A stretch of DNA of 64,000 nucleotides from Cycas panzhihuaensis. Taxonomy: Eukaryota > Cycadophyta. Shown here in pieces: positions 35,791 through 49,054 of this stretch. Below the pieces are notes generated by a model. That model was not told the origin of the DNA, ran no database searches, and was given only the letters and a program-made list of their open reading frames with translations. Made by a program: the position numbers and the translations under genes. Location of the stretch: positions 72,795,741 to 72,859,740 of the forward strand of contig CM041465.1 in NCBI GenBank assembly GCA_023213395.1. Direction: 5' to 3'. How positions within the stretch are numbered: the stretch's first letter is position 1; each line of letters begins with the position of its first letter.

Positions 35791-37706
35791 TTTTCCTCTT
35801 AATATCTAAATCATTAATTTATCTATGTTATACTTGTTGTGCTATCCTTCTATTATTTCATCTATTTCAAGCTACATCAATCTTCATTAAATTTATTGGC
35901 ATCCATATGAAGAGGACTCTACTATGGTCCATATAGGTAGCCAATTGTTACAATTATTGGTTTATTAGGCAACTCCTTTGGTTTACATGGTTCAATTAGC
36001 TACACTTTGGGGACGTACTATCTTATGTGCCTAGTCAAGTGTGTAAAAATATAAATGTAAGAGTAATATAAAATTTGTCTCACCTCTTAACCAATAGGAT
36101 TATAGTAGTTTTTTCACATCTCATTATTAGAAATACATAAATGGACTCTTTAACCTCACAAATTACCCTATGGAGCTTACATAAATATGATCTTAACACA
36201 TGGGTTTGTATCATGAATAGATAAAACAAGGTCATAAACATGGAGATTTACTTAACCCTTAAAGGTTACAAGGTCAACAATGCATCAATTTTTTATTGAA
36301 CAACATACATCAATCGTATACTTAGCTTCTAAAACCATTACATAGTAAAATCTTATTAAAAATGCTTTTAGATATATCATACTCATATGATCAAAGGAAA
36401 ATCTTATACCAAAAAGAGATATCTAATAATACTTTAAAGAAAATATGCTAGTAGTTATCACTTATCCTTACTACAATTGTGTTCATATGACTACCTCTTG
36501 CTGTTATTTTTAAAAAAAATTGTCGTATTTTTTTGCCATTAACATTCGACTAATATAGTGTAATACATTTCTAAGGTCTTATATGTCACATCATCAGGAA
36601 CAATATTTCGAAAGACCATTAATCACCTCATAGGTTGTAAGAAAATACTAAATTTAGCCATTTTAAGGCTTAAATTTTTATAATTATAAAGTGTTCACAT
36701 ACACTCATTAAATTAGACCTTTTAGGCCTAATATGACATTAAATTTAAATATTTTCACTTGAGTACTTTTTCCTTAAAAAATTTTTACTCTATTTTAGAC
36801 TTAACTCTCTTAAGAAACACAAGCAAATGTGGTCTTATAACCACTCATTTTGAAGGTAAATGAGTCAAGATTTTAATGCAACCAATAGAATAAAAAACAA
36901 AGATCATATACAAAAGTTATAAAGCAAAGAGTATACCAAAGTATTAAAAATGTCAAGATCACCTATAAAAATAGGCTTATCTATTTTTTTCTTAGCCCCT
37001 TGGTCACATTGTCTACTCTATGTGATCATTGGCTATTGAATTATAGGGTCTTAGGTGATTTTTAAAAATATTTAATTTAATTTAATTTTAAAAAATATAT
37101 ATTAAAAAAAAAACTTAGATTTGTTTTATTTGGTTGTTTATTCTTCATTATTGATTTTTTTAATCTTGTGTATGTGTTTTCAAGTATAGCATTGTAGTGA
37201 TTAGTGATGTATGCAGAGATTACCATTATCAAACACTTAAATGATCTAATATAAATATCTTCAATGTGATATTTTGGTAAATGATGATATAAGTAAAGGT
37301 CACCATTATCAAGTTTCAAAGCTAAGTTGGCAAGGATAAGCATTCTCTAATTGGCAATAAGTGATAAGTTGGGTGTGTGATGTTGGTAGTCACAATCTAC
37401 TACTAAGGGAGGATCGCAATTCAAATGTGGAATTAATTACCAAAACTCTATTAACTAGACATTTTAAATGTTAGCAAGCTCTTAATTATACAAAGAACAC
37501 TATGAACTAGATATTTCAAATACCAATAAACATAGTAGCTCTTAACAATGGAAAGAACATTGTGATGGAATAAAATCATTGCCCAACAAATCTTATATCA
37601 AACTAGGGAAATTAAATTACACCCAAACATAGGTATTCCACTCAAAGAATCTTAGGAGAAAAGCATAAACAATATATGATTCTTAGATGGTGCATGGTAG
37701 TATGTC
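35791..37706. other. AT-rich spacer before element E
   Basis: There is no recognisable gene on either strand. The minus-strand open piece 37343-37077 has no motif. A loose tandem duplication lies at about 37440-37570, where AACTAGA-TTTCAAAT-type text and AGCTCTTAA...AAAGAACA appear twice. Confidence 0.4.
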
Positions 37707-37711
37707 TCCTA
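37707..37711 (+). other. Target-site duplication of element E, left copy
   Basis: TCCTA directly before the 5' LTR is repeated exactly at 45333-45337 after the 3' LTR. Confidence 0.93.
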
Positions 37712-38023
37712 TGAAAGAAGTTAATGTATCAAGGTCATTTGTGTAGATTAATTATGTGACCTTAGGATATATTATTAGCATTAGTCTCTTAATGAAATGT
37801 ACTTTATGTGCATTTAGATGTAATTTTGGGTTCTTATCATTAGGCAAGAAAATCCTAACCCTAATGCTTACCCTCAATAACAAAAGGTGAAATCTCAAGG
37901 AGGGAGTCATTATTCATTCTCACCTCCAAGCTTGCTCTCATATCTTGTTTCATCTTCTTTTTCATTCTCCATTGCCATTGTGTGCATGTGAGTGATTTAT
38001 CTCCTAGATCCATCCTTCCTTCA
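37712..38023 (+). repeat. 5' LTR of element E
   Basis: It runs TGAAAGAAGTTAATG to TCCTTCA. Primer site TGGTATCAGAGC follows after two bases. Confidence 0.95.
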
Positions 38024-38025
38024 TG

Positions 38026-38037
38026 TGGTATCAGAGC
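38026..38037 (+). other. Primer-binding site of element E
   Basis: It is an exact TGGTATCAGAGC, the initiator Met-tRNA complement. Confidence 0.93.
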
Positions 38038-40001
38038 TAGAAGGGGATCTATTCACTCCATTCCACTTGCATGGAGTCATTTTGCCTCTCCTTCACCTTC
38101 AATGTGAAGTATTAAGAGTGCATTCATTATTTTTTAATATTTTAAGAGCTTAAAATTATAGTATTTTGCATGTTGCTACTTTGTCCATGTGTGAAGAAAT
38201 TTAGAGGTGAAGAATACATGCTTTTGAAGTCATTTAGCTATCAGAATAGTCCTGAAAGCATTAAAGGCCCAAAATTTCATAAAAAAATGACTATCTTAGA
38301 ATTTGATAAAATTTGGCATGTAAGATCACCTTGACTAGAGGATCATTTTTTTCTTCTATAGAAACTTCAGATTTAGCCTGAAACAGTGAGTTATGGCTAT
38401 GAAAAAAGGGTAAATTTTGTGGATAAGTGATTTAAAGCACTTTTCCTAATGAAATCCTTTAATTATAAGCTAGAGATATGAAAGTTTTATTAAGGGATCT
38501 GGTAGATTTATGTATTAAGATTAGTTTAATACAAATATCAACAAATTTCATCCACTGGTTAGTGAGATCTATGCAATTTTCTCATGGTTGCTGATTTTGC
38601 CTACTCAACCCCACAAAGGACCTTGTAAGGGCATTTCAAGAAATGTTTTGGTAGATTTTACAGATGGTACAGAAGGAAAAGTTAATGTACATGTCAAAAC
38701 ATAATGTTTGACATATTAAAGTTTAGATTCTGAGATAGTTGATCTAGCATGATTTTACTTTGGTGCTTTTTCGGGCAGAAAAGGTTTTGTGCCTTTTCTA
38801 AAATCTGACTTCACAACTCTATTAGAAACGACATTCTGAACACTTTTTCTTTCTATCATAAATTCAGATTTCATTATTTAGGCCTTCATATTTGTAATTT
38901 TTAAAAATTTACCCATTTATCATTATTTGTAAATTTGTGAAAAAATCATAAAATAGGGCAAAATAACATGCATATAGATTTAGAAAAATCATCATTTTAG
39001 TGGCAAGTTGCTCCATTTTTTAGCCCATTATGGATTTTATATCAAAACTTCCAAAATCATATTTGGAAATATTGTACTAAAGCGAGGGATACCTTGGATC
39101 AGAAGTAATATCTGGTTCTCCTGCTATATCTAGCATGCTTTTCTATTTACACACATAACATAAAGTATCACAAAAGCAATAACAACAATAAAGCATCACA
39201 AAAGTAGCAACAATAACAAAGCATCACAAAAGTAGCAACAACAATAAAGCAAGCACATTTGACAAGTTTTTATTTTAGTTTTCAGTTATACATAAACATC
39301 TTACACTATTTCTAAAAGGAATCTCATTTGTACGATCTATACCGCCAGTTTTTGACTTGTGCATACACTTGCCTTGGTTGACATAGACTAAGGTTGGCTG
39401 AAGTCTAGGAGGTGTGAGTTTCATACTGGGTCTAGTCTTAACCAGAATAGTGGTGGAGGGACATGTTAGCCATACCTACGACCTCCAATCAGGGATAATC
39501 TTGATAATCACCTGGGAAAACTAAAAACCTTAATGCAAGATTAAAATTAACTCGATCTAATATCTGTCATAGCCGTGGGATACGTAATACTGTTTGGCTC
39601 TTCGGAGGAGGTATATAGCTACTTATTGGTGAACTAGGTGAGGACTAAGAGTACCTGGGCTCCACTGTGACTTGGATTTCATGACCAAGCGCAGGTGCTG
39701 GTATCGCGGGTGAAGGCTCTAATCATATACTAGAAGCCTTAGGCATTGAAACCTCACCTATATTTGGACATAAGTGAGAAGTTAGTGGCATAACACACCA
39801 CCACTCTTTGCCAGCTCTACATTAGGCCTCATTCTTGCATCATTACTTATATTCATTTTTTATATAATTATTAAAAATAGTTAATCATTGATTGCTTCTC
39901 ATCATAACAATTATTTCTACATACTTATTACACCAGGTGTACTAGCCACACGTGTTAGTGGCACATACTTCTATCATCTCTTTTACTTCTTCATCATCAT
40001 C
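38038..40001 (+). other. 2-kb leader of element E
   Basis: There is no coding potential that I can support. It contains a 3 x 28-bp tandem repeat (39167-39250) and, from 39330 to 39830, a less AT-rich block with no match inside this window. Confidence 0.6.
39167..39250 (+). repeat. Three tandem 28-bp units in the E leader
   Basis: Units ATCACAAAAGTAGCAACAAC plus AATAAAGC repeat head to tail without spacers at 39167, 39195 and 39223, with three to four differences between them. Confidence 0.92.
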
Positions 40002-40945
40002 ATGTCATCTCAATTCAAGCAAAATGTTAACTGCATATTGAAAGGCAAAGAAAATTAGGATATATGGTATACTAGAATTAAAAATACTGCAAAGTATAAA
40101 GGCCTTTGGAGAGCCCACCTATAGCCCACACCCAACATACCAGCAATGACTACAACAACTGCTTTTAGTGGATCTGCTCCAATAATTCCTACAGATGCTA
40201 CAACTAAACTACAATGGGAGATAGATGATGAAAAGATTCATACAGGAATTTTGTTGGTCATTAATCACTCCTTACACAATTTGATAAACAAATAAGAACA
40301 TGATATAGCCTAGAAGGTCCTAGAAGTTCTTAGAAAGAACTTTGATACAAAGTCAAATTTAGAATTTGTTCCTTTTATTTTGAAAATGAATAAATTAAAA
40401 ATGCAGAAGGGATGAGCTCATGAGACAATAAATCTCCTTCGACCAATCAAGCAGGCAATTGACAAAGACTTTAAGACCCAATGCATCACTTGGGTATTTT
40501 TGATCCAGTCATATTTACATGTCGTTGATGATAAAAACTTGCTTGGAAGTCTTCAATCTAGTGGAACATTGAAGACACTCAACTTTGAAGCACTTGCCGA
40601 GAAGTTTATAGAATTTGACAAGACCTTTGATACAAACTTTGTAGCCTTTGGCTCTCTTATAAATGCAACCTTTGAGGTAGAAGAAGAAGTTTGCTATACA
40701 AAAAATCAAGGTCCTTCTCGTGGCAGAGGAAATAACCGAGCAAGAGGAAGAGGAAGAAATATGGAAAATCATCCATAAGGTCAATCAAACTCTCAATCAC
40801 AACCTCGACAGTTTTAAAGCTAAGGGCCACCTCAACAAAGAGCAAGGCAGTCATGCTAAACCAATACTTCTTCAGGGTTTGGTAATCAAATTATTATGTG
40901 TGATCGATGTAACTGTAAAGGACACTTAGCAAAAGATTACAGAAC
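40002..40945 (+). pseudogene. Element E gag
   Basis: ATG 40002 opens MSSQFKQNVNC; capsid motifs follow (DIWYTRIK near 40056, TKLQWEIDDEK near 40203). The stretch 40500-40778 is open, with LNFEALAEKFIEFDK and an Arg/Gly-rich basic tail. After a shift the zinc knuckle CDRC-X4-H-X4-Y lies at 40899-40940, its last ligand Tyr instead of Cys. Several TAA/TAG/TGA stops lie in the first half. Confidence 0.82.
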
Positions 40946-41189
40946 TGCCACTTATAAGTTGGCCAAGTTCCAACCAAAACATGGAGCTCACAATGTTGAA
41001 GAAACTTGTGAAGAATCCTTTAGTGGTGCAGGTTTTGTACAAGCATACATTCAAAGAATTGAGGGATCCTCAGTATCAAATGCCATTGACCAACCAAAGA
41101 GATTCTTTGAAGCTCGATGTGGATATATCACTTGTGAATTCACTTTACTAATGCCAAGTCCTATTAGAATTGCCAATAGTGTGGCTTTA

Positions 41190-44100
41190 ATCGATAGACA
41201 ATGGTTCATGGACACATGAGCAACTTAACATATGACATGTAATCACAGTCTATATCAAACATTTGACTCAAATGTTTATGGAGTTGTTCACATGGCTGAT
41301 AAATCACAACAACCTGTTGAAGGAATTGGCAACATTCACCTAAAACTCTCAGGCTTAGAAGATTTTACATTGCTTGATGTCTTATACATACCTAATCTCA
41401 AACAAAACCTACTCTCTTTATCCACATTTGTTTCTCATGGATTTGATTTGAGTGTAACCGTAAATGACCAGACTCTTAAGGTCATTCACCCTCCAACTCA
41501 TCAAGTGGTTTTGACTGGACATCTCTCTGGCAAACTCTTTCGACTGAATGACTCTCCATCTTTTGAAGCTCATTGTGCCCAAAGCCCTTATGCTGATGAA
41601 GAATTTGCATTTAATTCCATCTTGACCCATCCAATGTTGTCACCATAATCTCTTTGGCATGCTCATATGGGCCATGTTCACATTAATAGACTTAGAGATC
41701 TTTCTAACACTCTTCCAAACCTTCCAAAGTTTTCCTCTAAGCCCTTTAAATGTGAAGCTTATATCATTGCCAAATCTCATCAACAACCCTTTCCCAAAAG
41801 TCTGTGAAAATCGAGCCATCCATTATAATTGGTACACTCTGATTTGTGTGGGCCAATGCCCATTCTTTCACTTAAGGGTAAGCTATATTACATCTCTTTC
41901 ATTGATGATTCTACTAGAAAAGTATGGGTAGCGTTTCTACACAAGAAAGATAAAACATTTCGTATATTCAAGGAATTCAAAACCCTCACTAAAAAAGAGT
42001 CAGGTTATCAACTCAAATGTCTTCGAATTGATAATGGTGGTGAATATATCTCACATGAGTTTGAAAGCTACCTTCAAGACAATGGCATCAAGCATCAAAC
42101 AATAGTAGTAGGTACCCCACAATAAAATGGAGTTGCCCAGCCCATGAACAGGATAATCATGAACATGGCTCATGCTATGTTAATATATAAAAATGTACCT
42201 GCCTATTTATGGGATGAATCAATCTGGATAGTTGTTTATTGTATCAATGTTATTAGCCCATCAAAGGAAGCACAATCACCTAATGAAAAGTGGTCAGGAC
42301 AAGCCCCCATTGTTCATTACTTTAAAAGTTTTAGCTCTATATGCTATGCCCATATTCTGGATGCAGATCGAAATAAACTCCCGCCAAGGGTACTTAAAGG
42401 CATATTTGTTGGATACCTTATGGATAAGAAAGGGTATAAGGTCTCCATACCTTCATAACAAAAAATCATCGTTACCAGAGATATTATTTTCATGAGACAG
42501 AGGATCGATTTAAATTAGACTCCATAGTACCCTCATACCGCTACAATAATGTTATTAAGTATGATGTTCAGATTCTAAAATTTGGGGGGGGGGGGGGAGG
42601 GGATAGACATAAATTACTCCAAATGTTGGAAGCTGACACTAGAGCCTTGGAGGATACAAGTTGTGACTCTGAACCAATGAGTGCATATCCAATACCATCT
42701 TTTGAAGATAACAGAGTTAACAAAGGCAAAGCCATTATAGAAGAACCATCCTCTCCACCTTTAATTGACAAAGGTAAAATAGTGGTAGAAGGACCATCTT
42801 CCTTAGGCACATCAACATCCCCCTGACAAAATAATCATTTTAACGAATGTGATGAGAACCAAGAAGTTGGGGAAATGAGGACATCATTCCCAATTTAAGG
42901 ATCTCGAGAATCCCACCAGCTTAATAAGGATATACGACCAGATCAGGTGGGCAAAATTGGCACTCGAACTGCCCATAGAGCAAGGATGCAGGAATCATTA
43001 TATACTGAGCTTAATGAAGAGCCCTCAATGTACCAAGAAGCTGTAAAACATACAGCTTGGAGAAACGCCATGAACGAAGAGTACCAATCTCTTATCAAGA
43101 ATAGTATATGGGAGCTCGTTGATCTACCACTTAGCAGAAAGGTAGTTCAAAATAAATGGGTGTTCAAAAACAATTATGGATCAGACAACACCCTTGAAAA
43201 ACATAAGGCGAGATTGGTAGCTAAAGGATTTACACAAAGGGAAGGCATCGACTATACTGAAGTCTTTGCACCTACAACCAAGTGGCCTACAATTAGAACT
43301 CTTATAGCCTTGACTTTTCAATAGGGTTGGAAAATCCACCAACTCAATATTAAGACTACGTTTCTCAATGGAGATCTTAAAGAAGAAATTTACATGGCTC
43401 AGCCAGAAGGATATGAGATTGAAGGTCAAGAGCATAAGGTTTGCAGGCTTAGAAAGTCCTTGTATGGCCTTAAATAAGCCCCTCACACTTGGTTTGCCAA
43501 GTTGTCTGAAAGGATGAGGTAACTTGGATACGAGGTTTGTGACTATTAAGATATTGATGCAACATTGTTCATCAAGCACCATAAGGATAAAGTCACTTAT
43601 CTCATAATCTTTGTGGATGACATGCTAATAACGGGTAATAGTGAACAGGCAATAAGCCAGCTAAAAAAGGGCTTTTACAAAATGTTCGAATTATCTGACC
43701 TCGATTTGATGAAATATTACTTGGGAATTGAAGTAATACAAAAGAATGAAAAAAATTTCCTCTCCCAAGGAAAATACATCAACGATCTTCTAACTAAGTT
43801 TTAGTTAAAAGATGCCCGACCAGTGATATTACCTATGGATCCTAACACCAAACTCTCAGCTGAAGGTGACATTAGGGAGGCAGACGCAACACTCTATAGG
43901 AAACTTGTAGGTAGTCTCATCTACACTACCAATACAAGGCCAGATATTATACACTCTATCGGCATTCTTGCTCGGTACATAACAAATCCTAAGCAAAATC
44001 ATTGGCAGGCAGCAGTACGAGTGTTAAGATACCTTAAGATGACCAGCAAATATGGTCTGTTGTATGAACCTAATTCAGACTTCAATCTTTCTGCATATAT

Positions 44101-44513
44101 AGACTCAAACTTTGCAGGAGATAAAGATACATAAAGATCTACGTCTGGGTATGTAACATTTTTTGGAACAGCACCAATATCATGGAGATCTAGACGGTAG
44201 AAGATAGTTGCAGATTCAACTACCAAAGTTGAATACATTAATGCTTCTGAGACCAGTAAAGTGGCTGAGAAAATTATTGGAAACATTGAATATCACCCAA
44301 ACAAGTCTTGCGAGTCTTCATATGGATAATCAATCAGTAATCTACATGGCAAAAATTCCTATATTTCACGATCGTACCAAACACATAAGTACGAAAGTCC
44401 ATAGGATTAGGGAACTTGTTCATGATGGTACAATTCAAGTAGATTACTGCCCCATAGTAAATCAAGTGGCTGATATCTTCACCAAACCGCTGCAAAGGGT
44501 GAAGTTTGAATAG
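41190..44513 (+). pseudogene. Element E pol (protease, integrase, RT, RNase H)
   Basis: The protease begins QWFMDT-stop-AT near 41200: the Gly codon of the DTGAT site is now TGA. The domain runs open at 41232-41648. Integrase lies at 41829-42458 with VHSDLCGPM, LRIDNGGEYI and NGVAQPMNR, where the third acidic residue (normally Glu) is Gln. A Ser/Pro linker with a G14 run (42584-42597) follows. RT starts near 43060 (NSIWELVDLPLS), passes stops at 43321 and 43474, and keeps IFVDDMLITGN near 43607-43640. RNase H includes LVGSLIYTTNTRPD and, in another frame (44208-44513), DIFTKPLQRVKFE. All domains are recognisable; several are disabled. Confidence 0.88.
42584..42597 (+). repeat. G14 homopolymer
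   Basis: Fourteen G in a row sit within the integrase-RT linker of E, followed by AGGGG. Such runs are length-unstable and prone to sequencing error. Confidence 0.9.
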
Positions 44514-44515
44514 TT

Positions 44516-44990
44516 CTGAAGGCAGCTCGGCCTTAGGGCCTCCATCTTCGATTGATTAAAGAAGATGGCAACAGGATCATCATACTCTATTCTCTTCATA
44601 AAAACCCCTTGTGGACGCGAAAGAATAAGAGTAAGTCTCTGCTCTATCCTCTTTGTGAAAACCCCATGTGAGCATGGAAGGATAAGGGTTATACTTGTTT
44701 TGGAAAATTAGAACCTGTGAAAACCCAAAAGGACATAGGGGATGACCAAATAGTACATGGAGACTTAGCAGATTAAGATGCACATTTAAGTTGCTTGGCT
44801 ATCAGGCTACATCAAAGAGCCACCTTAGCCATTTTGATTTTTAAAAGGGTCTATAGATCTTAGAAAGTTCATGGGTTTTTATTCCCCATGAGGGTTTTCC
44901 CATAAAAGTGTCATTTAGAATTTTAATATAATAATGAGGCTCAAATGAAGACCTCATAGAATAGATTTTTTAAAAATGACCTTCCACCAT
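44516..44990 (+). other. 3' untranslated region of element E
   Basis: This lies between the RNase H stop and the purine tract. It contains loosely repeated units of the type AAAACCCC-TGTG-GC and GGATAAGGGTTA near 44600-44690, and a CCCCATGAGGGTTTTCCCAT patch. There is no coding sequence. Confidence 0.5.
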
Positions 44991-44993
44991 TAA

Positions 44994-45019
44994 GGGGGGG
45001 GGGGGGGGGGGTGGGGGGG
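44994..45019 (+). other. Expanded polypurine tract of element E (G18 T G7)
   Basis: TAA followed by 18 G, one T and 7 G abuts the 3' LTR with one T between. It sits where the polypurine tract belongs but is much longer than the usual 8-12 purines. Confidence 0.85.
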
Positions 45020-45020
45020 T

Positions 45021-45332
45021 TGAAAGAGGTTAATGTATCAAGGTCATTTGTATAGATTAATTATGTGACCTTAGGATATATTATTAGTATTAGTCTTTTA
45101 ATGAAATATACCTTATGTGTATTTAGATGTAATTTCGGGTTCATATCATTAGGTGGGAAAATCCTAACCCTAATACTCACCCTCAATAATAAAAAGTGAA
45201 ATCTCAAGGAGGGAGTCATTATTCATTCTCACCTCCAAGCTTGCTCTCATATCTTGTTTCATCTTCTTTTTCATTCTCTGTTGCCATTGTGTGCATGTGA
45301 GTGATTTATGTCCTAGATCCATCCTTCTTTCA
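45021..45332 (+). repeat. 3' LTR of element E
   Basis: It runs TGAAAGAGGTTAATG to TTCTTTCA, the same length as the 5' LTR, and is followed by TSD TCCTA at 45333-45337. The 277 bp after this (45338-45614) hold no feature. Confidence 0.95.
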
Positions 45333-45614
45333 TCCTACACATATAGCTTCCCATTAACAAACATAAATGAAAAAATATGACCTAACTTCTAACATACGTT
45401 GATAACCATCAAGCACCCACATAGACATAATGTTGGATAGAAGATGTAATGGTGCACTCCCCTATAGAAGAGATGCAAATGAGAATAGCTCAAGTGAATT
45501 CTTACTTCAATATTACAACAACATTGTAGCTCTTCTTTAGATTAAGGATAAATAGAAATATCAACTAAACATAACTATTCAACTACAAGCCTTAAAATAT
45601 ACACCACACATATA

Positions 45615-45619
45615 AATAG
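45615..45619 (+). other. Target-site duplication of element F, left copy
   Basis: AATAG before the 5' LTR is repeated at 49503-49507. The match only appears when the LTR end is placed after the duplicated primer-site segment, which fixes the element boundary. Confidence 0.88.
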
Positions 45620-46102
45620 AGTTAAAACATAATGTTTAATAGGGGTTTATTATACACATCTACTTCCCACCATTCACCTACTTTGAGATATATGAGATGC
45701 ACATATATCCATGCTATCCCATTATTGGATGATATAAAGGCTCATTATATTTAATAGGCTACTCATGAGGTGATACTCACTATTTATATGTACTCTCACC
45801 ACCTACGAACTTGATGAAGAAGAGAGGAGAAAGATGTAATCCTTATGATCATAAGCAGAGTCCTAACTCCACCTTCTCCTATGGTTTTTCCTAAAATGAG
45901 TTTTCTACATATAAATCTTGGTGTCTTGTGGTGATGATTATGTTTGATGATGATAGTTTTACTTTACATTCATGTTGATGTGTTATATGTATATACTCAT
46001 TAGTTTATTATTACATGTATATTTTTTAACATGGTATCATAGCAATCCTATTTCCTTTTTTTTAACATGATATCAAAGGAATCCTATTCTCTTTTTTTAA
46101 TA
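45620..46102 (+). repeat. 5' LTR of element F
   Basis: This is about 483 bp. The last ~71 bp are two tandem units (46032-46067 and 46068-46102), each made of a primer-site-like start (TGGTATCATAGC, TGATATCAAAGG), AATCCTATT and a T-rich run ending TTTAACA or TTTAATA. AATAG flanks it on the left. Confidence 0.82.
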
Positions 46103-46114
46103 TGGTATTAGAGC
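46103..46114 (+). other. Primer-binding site of element F
   Basis: TGGTATTAGAGC, one change from the standard Met-tRNA complement, immediately follows the extended LTR end. Confidence 0.8.
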
Positions 46115-49054
46115 AGTGTTGCATTCAAGCCACTATGGTGAGGTGAAGGTCCTACATCAAGCCTATTGAGCCTATGATAGGAGTTATTTATGAGGCATTT
46201 TTTGATGAGCTAGTATATTCATATGCTAGTGACATGCACAGCCATTTATAGGACAAATAGAACCAGTCAAGTCACATATAGGACATATAATTAATATTGA
46301 TGGCATGTTTATATATTAATTTTATGTAGACATTTCATTTATGCATGTTAGGCCCTATATTCATGAAGCATGTAAGTATTTATAGTAGTTCACATGATAT
46401 TATACTTAGCCCATAAGTGAAGACTTTTGCGAGTGTCTCATAATGAGATTTGCTACCAGAATAAGGACAACTCATCAATACTCATGAAATAGGTAGTAGG
46501 CCTATATAGATGTATAGATAATTTATGATAGTATGAAAGGTATATGACATGTAATAATTACAAGTGAATTACATGTTTATGAGGGTAGTTCTTTATTACA
46601 ACATATGGATGATTTATATACGCATGGAATAAGTTGTTATAAGGCATAATGACCTGGGTTATGACCAAATGTCAAACCCTAGATGATGGCATAACGAATT
46701 TATATGATGAATAATTTGATTATATACCTACTTCTATGATAATTTGATGGTGACAATTTATATTATATTAAGAGCATGATGTTAATCATATTTATAAGGG
46801 CATGAACATTGATTAATATCAATAAATGTAGATAAGCTTTTTAAATCATCTATCCACCTAACCCTATTATAATGTAAAACGTTGCCGCTTAAGGTCACAA
46901 ATATCATGATCAATAGTTAATGTAGTTGCTTGACAGGTATTTATAAAATAAGCTAAACAATATATTACCATCTATAGAACACCCTAGAGAGAGCCATGAT
47001 CAAAGATATATCACTATTGATCATATACAATCACCACCATCATATGTATACTGTCGAAATACCCTCTAAGAAGGCAATGATGAAAACACAAAGATAGTAG
47101 ATGTTTGACCTTCCCATTCAACACCTCATCATCATGGAGAAACATCCTAATTTACTATTGTATATCTCTATACAAAGGTAGTTTAACTATCATGGATGCC
47201 TAAGAGAATGGTTGCCCTACACCACTCCTTATAGAAAACCCTATACACACAAATACACACAGTTTATTTCAATCACCAAAGTTTGTTTCAGCCATTAGAG
47301 ATCAAAGATGAAACTGATCACTCAAATTCATAGATATTATACCCAAATTTTGGTAGAATTTGAATTATGCAGAGATACCCATAGAATATAAAGTTCACCA
47401 ATGCATAACTACCTACTCTTCTTAAATATCCATCCAGATCCATCGGAAGAACTTTCGTAGTATTCCCTTATGCTAGCTGGAGAATTCATACATGCAGCGA
47501 CTAGATTTGGCTAAATACCTCATGCAAATGCCATGATCGATCCAATCTATATGACTTGATTGAATGTAGATGAATTTTTAATTGATCTATTGATACACAG
47601 ACACGTTGGATTTTTTTTAACCTTAACAAAATAAAAAATCAATTTGATTTACTAAATTTAATTTAATTGCATTGTATTTCAAATCTGGGTGGAGTGCCTT
47701 AAATGTTGGCATGCGATCACATGGAGGCCCATACAACTAGGGGCCAAATTCATTAAGGTGATAAACTTCAGATTTTATAAATTAGATTGAATAGCTTTTT
47801 ATTTTTCAAAAAATATATTTAAAATTTAATTAAATTTTTAAATCCATTTCTAATTTCTAAAGGATCATGCATTATTTTATGGCATACTAACACATTTCTT
47901 TCATATCTCATCACTCGTATATTAGAATTAGATACCATCTATTACATTGGAAAGCAGACTTCATGACAATCACAATGAGTGGTCACATGACCTGCTTTGG
48001 ATAGCAGAAGATAGAGAAAAATTAGGGCAAATTTGATGAAAAGGCTCTAAACTTCATTTTTGATGAATTTCATATCAATTTTTAGAAAACTTTTAGTCAA
48101 TTCTAATGCTTGTCGTGGATCCAATCATGATGGTAAATTTCTTTTTAAAGAATGGTGGATGAAAATTAAAGTTTGGTTTAAAATCAAGCATTTTAAGGCC
48201 TATTTATGATATTTTGAAGCCCATTTTAGTTGAAAATTTTCATTAAGTGAGAAAAGATTTGATGAAGTTATAATATAAGACATCCTTGATACGCTGGTTA
48301 TTCATTTCCTCATTTACAATATCACATTTGGTTTAGCAGATGACAAAACCCTAACCAAACATATAGATCACCTAAATATTGAAGTAGTTTATAGTTAGAT
48401 GTTAAGCAAAATTGTTGTGTCATAATTAACTTACCATTGCCAAGTAGTTTGGCTTGTTCCTAGAGTTGATTATTCAAGATGATTTAGATGTTGACTTAAT
48501 CTAGTTAATGAAACTTTGTTGGTCCTACAAGCAATTTAGAAAGATGATGAAGCATGTATTTGAAGCAATTTCCTAGTGAATTAGTGATTACAACAATTAG
48601 TCACCCATGTACTTTAGTAGATGGATATTATTTTATATGGACTCAGATATCACTTTGCTTGATTTGATGGTCAACTAAATGTATATTAAATGTAGCCACT
48701 ACACAGGTGAAGATATAAAGATATGTATAAAACACTTCATATATATTAGTTTATATAGGTTAATGCTTAATGGAGATAAACAGATATTTACAGGTCTTTT
48801 ACATATTATAGATGATTTTGAGGTTAATGTGGAAGCTTTGCCTAAAAGAGAGCCTTACGGTATGATGAATTCACCCATAACTTTGTTATTTATTATATAC
48901 AGGATACAAGATATAGGATATAAATTATTTATAGGTTACAGGTGATATCACTTATAAGATACAGGTTATAGCTACAGCTTATAGGTTCCAACATATAAGA
49001 TGAAGACATGAAGACTCAAGATCAGATTCAAGGATATTAATCACTATGGGGGGC
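46115..49054 (+). other. Interior of element F without recognisable genes
   Basis: It is AT-rich throughout. Near 48895-48995 lies a degenerate array of GGATACA/GGTTACAGG/ATAGGTT units just before the purine tract (ATGGGGGG, 49046-49053). I see no gag, protease, integrase or RT motif. Confidence 0.7.

Larger units (their letters stand above)
37712..45332 (+). mobile_element. Copia retrotransposon E
   Basis: This is a complete 7621-bp element: 312-bp LTRs at both ends, PBS TGGTATCAGAGC at 38026-38037, a 2-kb leader, gag, pol, a G-rich polypurine tract at 44991-45019 and a perfect 5-bp TSD. The LTRs differ at about 21 of 312 sites by eye, older than B. The gag and pol readings differ from the C/D family and from B/I, so it represents a third copia lineage in this window. 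Confidence 0.95.

Noticed and set aside
39167-39250. Short regular repeats considered as a CRISPR-like array
   Set aside because: Units are contiguous with no spacers and lie in a retrotransposon leader of a plant genome.
48679-48945. 88-codon open frame inside element F
   Set aside because: No recognisable motif or homologous frame in the window; length is expected by chance.
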